From positions 1-12,699 of the forward strand of contig DAOWNO010000026.1 of assembly GCA_030642525.1 (NCBI GenBank): DNA of 12,699 nt. The letters are read 5' to 3'. This document shows, piece by piece, positions 8,259-12,699 of this stretch; positions within the stretch are counted from its first letter, which is position 1, and every line of letters begins with the position of its first letter. The notes under the pieces were generated by a model that saw only the letters and a program-made list of their open reading frames with translations, did not search any database and was not told the DNA's origin. The stretch is from Candidatus Aegiribacteria sp. (GTDB lineage: Bacteria; Fermentibacterota; Fermentibacteria; Fermentibacterales; JCC-6). The translations under genes were made by a program, and so were the position numbers.

Positions 8259-8287
8259 TTTACAACCTTTCATTCACCCTTTAATAA
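8259..8287 (+). promoter_or_regulatory. Promoter of the radical SAM gene
   Basis: TTTACA (8259-8264) and TAATAA (8282-8287) are separated by exactly 17 bases, matching 5 of 6 and 5 of 6 of the sigma-70 hexamers. Transcription would start near 8294. This argues that the true start of the protein is downstream, at 8362 or 8371, rather than at the unsupported ATG at 8302, only 8 bases from the predicted transcript end. The element lies in the short gap shared with the divergent operon. Confidence 0.5.
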
Positions 8288-8361
8288 GAACATAGCCAAG
8301 TATGGTGGACAAAGAAAGACAGGGTGGCTCCAGAAGATCTCTTTGTGTAAACTTAGACATT

Positions 8362-9894
8362 ATGGAATACATGATAATATCACCTCCGGTAATCACACCT
8401 TCCGAACCGCCATCAGGCGCTTTCCTGCTTGCTGCAGGACTGGAAGCCAGGGGGATCAGTGCCGGTTTTCTTGATCTGTCACTGGAGTTCTTCAACTATA
8501 TCTTTGAAAAAGTACCCGAAGGCAGGGGTTACCCCGCTGTTAAATCTGCACTCACCTACCTTAAAAACAACTCGAACTATCTCCCCGGCCAGCACCGCAC
8601 CGTTTCCGGTGTCCTGAATTCTGCTTTAAAGTTATTTTCAAAAGGTTATCCCGGGTGGAAGATCTCTCTGATGGATCTTACTCCACCTTCCGAAGTGCAT
8701 AGACCTGAGGAACTGCTGAGAATCTGCAGGCAGGAAGTGACACCATTTTCAGGATTCTGGGAAGAATACCTGCTGCCGATTCTCCAGAAGCATCTTCCGA
8801 AAACTGTTCTTGTTTCCCTTTCCTATCTTTCACAGCTTCCCGCAGGAATAGACCTGGCTCTATTCCTTAAATCAAACGGATACCACGTGATTACCGGAGG
8901 ATCACTGCTGAACAGCCTTGTTCAAACAGGAAAAGGATTTGATCTCCTGCGCAGAGTGCTTCCTGATACTATCCTTGGAGATGGTTCGCTGCTTCGGGAA
9001 ATTGAAACCTCGGATAACTCACTGTTAAGCAGGTTATCATGGCCATATATGTTGAACCCCTTGCAGTACATTTCCGGAAACCCGATAATTCCATACACGT
9101 TATCAACAGGATGTTTCTGGAATAAGTGTCTGTTCTGTCCTGACAGAAAAAGAGAACTGTCAATTTTCGGGAGAGATGTGTTCGAGGAATTCATCTCCAC
9201 TGTTCCTCCTTCGATAATGAAACAGCAACCGGTCATTCATTTACTCGACTCAACTATCCCGAAAAAGACTCTGCTGGATATTCTTCCGGTTCTTAAAGAA
9301 AACAGCCTTGATTTCTATGGTTTTATCCGACCGGAAAAGTGGGTTGCGGATCAATCAGATATGCTTGCGGATCATGGATGCCTCATGCTGCAGCTAGGGG
9401 CTGAAAGCGGAAGCAGCTCCCTGCTTGATAAATTCAACAAGGGAATCGATCCCGAGACTTCACTGGAGGTAATACGAAGTTGTGCCGGATCAGGGATACG
9501 AACTTACGTGTATATGCTTCTTGGACTTCCCGGAGAGACTGTCTCCGATCTGAATGACTCTGTCAGTTTCCTGCAGGAAGCAGGGAATTCAATCGATTTC
9601 ATTAACTTCTCCATATTCAATCTACCAACTAAATGCGAGTTATCGGACAGAGCCGACGAATTCGGAATTGAACTAATTCATGATAACGATTCTGAAAATG
9701 TGATAAGGCTTTATATGCCCTTCCTCTGTGAAGGAAAAAATCCCAGAATCATGGCAAGAAATTTCATAAATGAAGAATTCAGCCGGCTCCCTACGATTTC
9801 CGAAGCGCTCCTTCGTACCCCAAAATGGTTCAGAACATCCCATTTCCCTCTGATTGAGATACCGGGGCGCATTTCTCACAAAACCGGGTCGTAG
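8362..9894 (+). CDS. Radical SAM protein with N-terminal cobalamin-binding-like domain
   Basis: From ATG 8362 this is 510 residues. The N-terminal ~200 residues resemble the Rossmann domain of the B12-binding radical SAM class (EYMIISPPVITPSEPPSGA, then GIDLALFLKSNGYHVITGG), but I see no DxHxxG cobalamin motif. The core has the cluster motif GCFWNKCLFC (Cys251, 256, 259), spaced CX4CX2C and preceded by a TLSTG lead. It then has typical radical SAM barrel signatures: LQLGAESGS, the GI-turn, and LLGLPGETVSDLNDSVSFL. It should bind a 4Fe-4S cluster and S-adenosylmethionine; the substrate is unknown. The open frame reaches back to 8302, but neither start has a clear Shine-Dalgarno site; 8362 matches where the conserved domain begins. 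It ends with tandem TAG-TAA. Confidence 0.85.
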   Translation: MEYMIISPPVITPSEPPSGAFLLAAGLEARGISAGFLDLSLEFFNYIFEKVPEGRGYPAVKSALTYLKNNSNYLPGQHRTVSGVLNSALKLFSKGYPGWKISLMDLTPPSEVHRPEELLRICRQEVTPFSGFWEEYLLPILQKHLPKTVLVSLSYLSQLPAGIDLALFLKSNGYHVITGGSLLNSLVQTGKGFDLLRRVLPDTILGDGSLLREIETSDNSLLSRLSWPYMLNPLQYISGNPIIPYTLSTGCFWNKCLFCPDRKRELSIFGRDVFEEFISTVPPSIMKQQPVIHLLDSTIPKKTLLDILPVLKENSLDFYGFIRPEKWVADQSDMLADHGCLMLQLGAESGSSSLLDKFNKGIDPETSLEVIRSCAGSGIRTYVYMLLGLPGETVSDLNDSVSFLQEAGNSIDFINFSIFNLPTKCELSDRADEFGIELIHDNDSENVIRLYMPFLCEGKNPRIMARNFINEEFSRLPTISEALLRTPKWFRTSHFPLIEIPGRISHKTGS

Positions 9895-9909
9895 TAAATG
9901 GATGCTGGT

Positions 9910-9929
9910 GAGATTTACGTGTTAATCTC
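9910..9929. repeat. Short hairpin between convergent genes
   Basis: GAGATT (9910-9915) pairs with AATCTC (9924-9929) around an 8-base loop, between the radical SAM gene and the end of the DUF389 gene. There is no T-run on either side, so it is at best a weak terminator or processing hairpin. Confidence 0.2.
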
Positions 9930-10578
9930 CGGTAACAATCAGATAAGTTAATACAGATAGAAGAAGCATCCATACAGCTACAGCGATAGTGGCTGTTTTT
10001 CTCGCTCTGCCGGCATCATCCTCCGAATCGGGTCGAATTCCGACCGCAAGGAATGTCACCACTCCCGCGAGATTTATCGAAATGAGGTTCACGGCAAGCA
10101 GCTGAACCGCGGACAGGGCTCCGCTGATATCACCCATTGCGCCAAGCAGGCCTGCCACAACAAGTGGAGGCATCAGCGCGGCGGCAACCATCACTCCTAT
10201 CAATGTTGCGGAAGCGCCAGTACTGAGAGCGAGGGCTCCGGCAGCTCCTGCTGCCAGAGCTATAACCACATCCGATGTGCCGATGAAAGTACGAGAAACT
10301 ATCTCGGAAGATGACGAATCAATGTTGAAAACCATTCCTGCAATCACAGCGAAGGCAAATGCAGCTCCTATCCTGATTATGTTTTCTCTGAGGGCTCTGA
10401 TTCCGAGTCCCAGGTCCCCGATTGTCACAGCCAGGGAAAGACCTACATTGGGTCCAAGCAGCGGCGCTATGACCATGGCGCCTATAATCACTGCAATATT
10501 ATTCCTGGCAAGACCTATAGCGCATACGACAGCTGAAAGCATTGTCATGATGATATTCGGCCAGGAGGTCTTTGCCAT
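9922..10578 (-). CDS. DUF389 membrane domain, open remnant of a disrupted gene
   Basis: This open frame of 218 residues contains the whole membrane part of a DUF389 (TIGR00341-type) protein. It has about five to six hydrophobic helices, the signature NIAVIIGAMVIAPLLGPNVG near residues 26-45, and a later Ala/Gly-rich helix ending in ALMPPLVVAGLLGA. DUF389 proteins are inner-membrane proteins of unknown function. The ATG at 10578 is internal to the family: the residues just upstream (RVSREELYSDVNE, out of reach of any start codon) are the normal linker to a cytoplasmic domain whose reading frame is broken. If translated from here, the product would be a membrane-only version. A GGA about 10 bases upstream is a poor ribosome site, so expression is doubtful. 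Confidence 0.6.
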   Translation of the reverse strand: MAKTSWPNIIMTMLSAVVCAIGLARNNIAVIIGAMVIAPLLGPNVGLSLAVTIGDLGLGIRALRENIIRIGAAFAFAVIAGMVFNIDSSSSEIVSRTFIGTSDVVIALAAGAAGALALSTGASATLIGVMVAAALMPPLVVAGLLGAMGDISGALSAVQLLAVNLISINLAGVVTFLAVGIRPDSEDDAGRARKTATIAVAVWMLLLSVLTYLIVTGD

Positions 10579-10921
10579 CTCGTTTACATCCGAGTAGAGC
10601 TCTTCCCTGCTTACTCTTTGAATTTTCCTGCGTTGTGAACTGCTGAAAACCTTTTTTTTCTGGAGTTTCCTCGGGTGCCGGAATGGATGATACTACAGGC
10701 AGGGAGACAATCCTCAGTTCCTCGCCGGAATTAGCAAGCGCCGATCTCAGTTTATCCGTTATTTCTTCACTTTGTCCGGCTTCGACAAGGATATGAAGCT
10801 GCGCCTGTTCAACGGAAAGCTTTTCCTACCAGATTGAGATCGTATCAAGACTGCTGACTGATGATCGGGCCAGTTAAAGCCGATCAGCAGGCAGGAATAC
10901 TTCTATCAGGCGTACTGCCAT
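9922..10921 (-). pseudogene. DUF389 family gene with two in-frame stops and a frameshift
   Basis: The intact ancestor can be read from ATG 10921 (MAVRLIEVFLPADRL), matching the family's usual opening. The frame hits TAA at 10876-10874, continues as family-like sequence to ...TISIW, hits TAG at 10828-10826, and resumes EKLSVEQAQLHILVEAG in the same frame. It then reaches PEETPEKK at a run of eight A (10659-10652). There the coding frame changes: the rest (KVFSSS...RVSREELYSDV, then the membrane helices) lies in the +1 frame, as if one A had been gained. Each stop is one base change from a Gln codon, and the family commonly has W-Q-E at the second site. Its ATG follows the PhoH-type stop by 21 bases, so it was the second cistron of that operon. 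Three defects within 225 bases point to decay more than to sequencing error. Confidence 0.75.
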
Positions 10922-10924
10922 ATC

Positions 10925-10937
10925 AGGAATTATTCCT
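10925..10937 (-). promoter_or_regulatory. Inverted repeat over the ribosome site of the DUF389 gene
   Basis: The 13-base inverted repeat AGGAATTATTCCT lies between the PhoH-type stop and the ATG at 10921. It overlaps the GGAAGGA ribosome-binding sequence, so the messenger could fold a small hairpin that hides this site. The stem is only 5-6 bp, so the effect is uncertain. Confidence 0.3.
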
Positions 10938-10942
10938 TCCTG

Positions 10943-12283
10943 TTAAAGAAGATTGCTTGCAAGTTCAGCAAGTTTGCTCCTCTCCCCTTTGACCAGATTG
11001 ATATGAGCGGTGATGCTCTCATTCTTCAACCGATCAATAAGGAAAGTCAGGCCATTTGACTGACTGTCAAGATAAGGTGTATCGATTTGATAAATGTCCC
11101 CGGTGAATACAATCTTCGTGTTTTCACCAACCCTGGTGATAATGGTTCTGACTTCATGAGGTGTCAGGTTCTGAGCTTCGTCAACAATGAAGTAAATTCC
11201 ATCCAGACTTCTACCCCTGATATACGCCAGAGGAGTGATAAGCAGTTTCTCATGTTCAATCATCTCCTGCAGACTTATGTATTCCCTGCTGTCACTTGAG
11301 AAACGGCTCTTAATAACGGCCAGATTGTCCCACAGGGGTTGCATATACGGATCAAGTTTGCTCTGAACATCACCTGGAAGATAGCCAAGGTCTCTGTTTC
11401 CAAGCGGCACAACGGGTCGTGCCAGGAAAATCTGTCGATACTCCTGCCTCTGAGCGAGAGCAGCAGCAAGCGCCAGCAGAGTTTTTCCGGTTCCCGCTTT
11501 ACCAGTCAGCGTTACAAGCTGAACTGATGGATTCAGCAGTGCATGAAGGGCATACGTCTGCTCAGCATTCCTCGGCTGTATTCCATAAGCTCTGGTTTTG
11601 ATGATGCGTTCGAACTCATCCGTATCCGGATTGAACCATGCAAGTGAACTTGTGCTGCCGTTTCTGAGAATGAAGAACTGATTCGGAGTCGGAACAAACT
11701 CGCTGTCGATATCGCTTCGAGGAACAGTAAATGGCTGCTCATAAAATCTGGAGATCAGATCTTTGTCAATGTCCTCCAGAATTCCGGTACCCGTGTAAAG
11801 CTCATCAACATTCTCAACTTTTCCAGTCTCGTAATCCTCAGCGTTAATGCCGATAGATTTTGCTTTCATTCGAAGGTTGATGTCTTTACTGATAAGAATT
11901 ACTTCCCGATCAGGATTAGCAATACGCAGCTGGTCTGCAAGAGCAAGAATTCGATGATCGGGTTTGTTCAGGTTAAAAGTCTCCTCTACAATGCTTCCAG
12001 CAGATACTTTTGCGGCTTTCACAAACAATTTTCCTCTTCCCTGCCCAAGAGGAAGACCTTCATTGAATAATTTCTCACCAGCCAGTTTATTAAGCTTTCT
12101 TATGAACTCCCTCGCCTGAAAATTGATGAGATCATTTCCTTTCTTGAAATCATCGAGTTCCTCAAGAACTGTAATAGGTATGACCACATCATGCTCCTGG
12201 AAATTGTCTATGCAATTATGATCGTAGAGAAGTACATTCGTATCAATAACGAACAGTCGTGGAGTTTCCTTTGAATCTTTCAA
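10943..12283 (-). CDS. phoH2: PIN-PhoH fusion ATPase (PhoH2/YlaK type)
   Basis: This is a 446-residue cytoplasmic protein. Residues about 9-150 form a PIN ribonuclease domain with the expected acidic residues: Asp14 in FVIDTN, Glu41/42, Asp109 in NKPDHR and Asp134 in ISKDIN. Residues about 235-446 form the PhoH ATPase: Walker A GKAGTGKT at 261-268, Walker B IVDEAQN around Asp368, and the sensor-like FTGDIYQID. Characterised PIN-PhoH proteins (mycobacterial PhoH2) unwind and cut RNA, and both halves look complete here. The start is a TTG at 12283: two stop codons (TGA TAA) immediately precede it in frame, and no ATG or GTG lies before the first PIN strand, so TTG is the only sensible choice. 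A weak GGATG sits about 8 bases upstream. It is the first gene of a pair with the DUF389 pseudogene. Confidence 0.93.
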   Translation of the reverse strand: MKDSKETPRLFVIDTNVLLYDHNCIDNFQEHDVVIPITVLEELDDFKKGNDLINFQAREFIRKLNKLAGEKLFNEGLPLGQGRGKLFVKAAKVSAGSIVEETFNLNKPDHRILALADQLRIANPDREVILISKDINLRMKAKSIGINAEDYETGKVENVDELYTGTGILEDIDKDLISRFYEQPFTVPRSDIDSEFVPTPNQFFILRNGSTSSLAWFNPDTDEFERIIKTRAYGIQPRNAEQTYALHALLNPSVQLVTLTGKAGTGKTLLALAAALAQRQEYRQIFLARPVVPLGNRDLGYLPGDVQSKLDPYMQPLWDNLAVIKSRFSSDSREYISLQEMIEHEKLLITPLAYIRGRSLDGIYFIVDEAQNLTPHEVRTIITRVGENTKIVFTGDIYQIDTPYLDSQSNGLTFLIDRLKNESITAHINLVKGERSKLAELASNLL

Positions 12284-12479
12284 TTATCACATCCAATCCA
12301 TACCGGTTGATTTTGAGTCCGCCTTCCAATTCTATATGAATTTCAAACAAAGGAAAACCTGAGAGAATTGAGGATCATTAACAAACAATGTTCAAGAGAT
12401 ATCGGAAATGTATTTTTCATCTATTGCATTTTCCGTGCTTTTTCTGCATTTTACCGCCTGCCCGAAAACCCTTTAAGGT
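12284..12479. other. Intergenic region between phoH2 and the tRNA pair
   Basis: This gap of 196 bases must hold the start region of the minus-strand PhoH-type gene and the promoter of the tRNAs. It is AT-rich. I found no open reading frame, repeat or convincing minus-strand promoter in it. The only site I would mark is the weak plus-strand tRNA promoter listed separately. Confidence 0.5.
12424..12452 (+). promoter_or_regulatory. Candidate promoter of tRNA-Lys
   Basis: TTGCAT (12424-12429) and CATTTT (12447-12452) are separated by 17 bases. Transcription would start about 20 bases before the tRNA. The -10 is a poor match (3 of 6), so this is only the best available candidate. Confidence 0.25.
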
Positions 12480-12555
12480 GAGCCGCTAGCTCAGTAGGTA
12501 GAGCATCTGACTTTTAATCAGAGGGTCGGGGGTTCGATCCCCCCGCGGCTCACCA
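12480..12555 (+). tRNA. trnK: tRNA-Lys (anticodon TTT)
   Basis: This is a 76-base tRNA with all arms. The acceptor stem is GAGCCGC/GCGGCTC, the D arm contains TAGCTCAGTAGGTAGAGC, and the anticodon stem is TCTGA/TCAGA with loop CTTTTAA. The anticodon is TTT at 12513-12515, the T loop is TTCGATC, the discriminator is A, and the CCA end is encoded at 12553-12555. It decodes AAA/AAG lysine codons. No mismatches in the acceptor or anticodon stems. Confidence 0.97.
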
Positions 12556-12562
12556 TAGGGTA

Positions 12563-12591
12563 TTGACGAAATCGATTTCAGTTGCCATTGT
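12563..12591 (+). promoter_or_regulatory. Candidate separate promoter of tRNA-Glu, with palindrome
   Basis: TTGACG (12563-12568) lies 17 bases before CATTGT (12586-12591) in the 52-base gap between the tRNAs. The spacer carries the perfect 12-bp palindrome GAAATCGATTTC (12568-12579). The -35 is a 5/6 match and the -10 only 3/6. The two tRNAs could equally be one transcript with the palindrome as a processing hairpin. Confidence 0.25.
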
Positions 12592-12607
12592 TGGTAACTA
12601 TTTCGGC

Positions 12608-12682
12608 GACCCCATCGTCTAGCGGTTAGGACACTGGCCTTTCACGCCGGCAACACGGGTTCGATTCCCGTTGGGGTCGCCA
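12608..12682 (+). tRNA. trnE: tRNA-Glu (anticodon TTC)
   Basis: This is a 75-base tRNA. The acceptor stem is GACCCCA/TGGGGTC, the D arm starts GTCTAGCGGTTAGGAC, and the anticodon stem is CTGGC/GCCGG with one T-G pair. The loop is CTTTCAC with anticodon TTC at 12641-12643, the T arm is ACGGG/CCCGT, the discriminator is G, and CCA is encoded at 12680-12682. It decodes GAA/GAG glutamate codons. The arrangement closely follows bacterial tRNA-Glu. Confidence 0.97.
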
Positions 12683-12699
12683 TTAAAACTGATACAGCC

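Noticed and set aside
8302..8361. Upstream ATG of the radical SAM frame
   Set aside because: It has no ribosome site, lies only 8 bases from the predicted transcript start, and adds 20 residues before the conserved domain. It was kept only as an alternative.
9910..9929. Bidirectional terminator between the radical SAM and DUF389 genes
   Set aside because: The stem is only 6 bp with an 8-base loop and no T-run on either side.
10652..10659. Programmed -1 ribosomal frameshift at the A8 run
   Set aside because: The downstream frame needs +1 (or -2), not -1, and two stop codons upstream would still block translation.
10826..10876. Reassignment of TAA/TAG to glutamine as an explanation of the two in-frame stops in the DUF389 gene
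   Set aside because: TAG ends the transglutaminase and radical SAM genes, and TAA ends the pseudo-kinase, its small neighbour and the PhoH-type gene in sensible places. The DUF389 gene also has a frameshift.

Overview
The window is bacterial DNA of moderate GC. It carries a partial 16S rRNA gene on the minus strand, seven intact-looking protein genes, a decayed membrane-protein gene that keeps one open reading frame, and two tRNA genes. The 16S part is clearly bacterial (27F, 515, 806 and 907 signature sites are all present). Protein style, genes with weak Shine-Dalgarno sites, and the lack of close resemblance to well-known model genomes suggest an uncultured lineage, perhaps in the FCB/Fermentibacterota neighbourhood. 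That placement is only an impression and needs a 16S search.

Layout. Positions 1-980 (minus) hold the 5' two thirds of 16S rRNA. Its leader and promoters lie at about 981-1310, with a boxB/boxA-like antitermination element and strong hairpins. Diverging from it on the plus strand are a large multi-PAS/GAF protein that looks like a catalytically dead hybrid histidine kinase (1479-4160) and, 2 bases later, a small secreted or membrane-anchored protein (4163-4651). Converging on these is a tight minus-strand operon read from 8253 down to 4665: a DUF1232 membrane protein, an exported transglutaminase-like protein, a PAP2 phosphatase fused to an alpha/beta hydrolase, and a 90-residue helical protein. 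Adjacent genes in it overlap or lie 6 bases apart. Its members share an envelope theme (membrane lipid phosphates, an exported transglutaminase fold).

From a 48-base divergent intergenic gap, a radical SAM protein reads plus (8362-9894). It converges on a minus-strand pair: a PIN-PhoH ATPase (12283-10943) followed by a DUF389 gene. The cytoplasmic N-terminal part of the DUF389 gene is broken by two in-frame stops and a frameshift in an A8 run, while its membrane part stays open (9922-10578). The right end has tRNA-Lys(TTT) and tRNA-Glu(TTC) on the plus strand, both with encoded CCA.

No CRISPR array, insertion sequence, phage gene or recognisable defence system was seen. The most unusual items are the pseudo-hybrid-kinase with its coupled small membrane protein, the PAP2-hydrolase fusion inside a four-gene envelope operon, and the multiply disrupted DUF389 gene.
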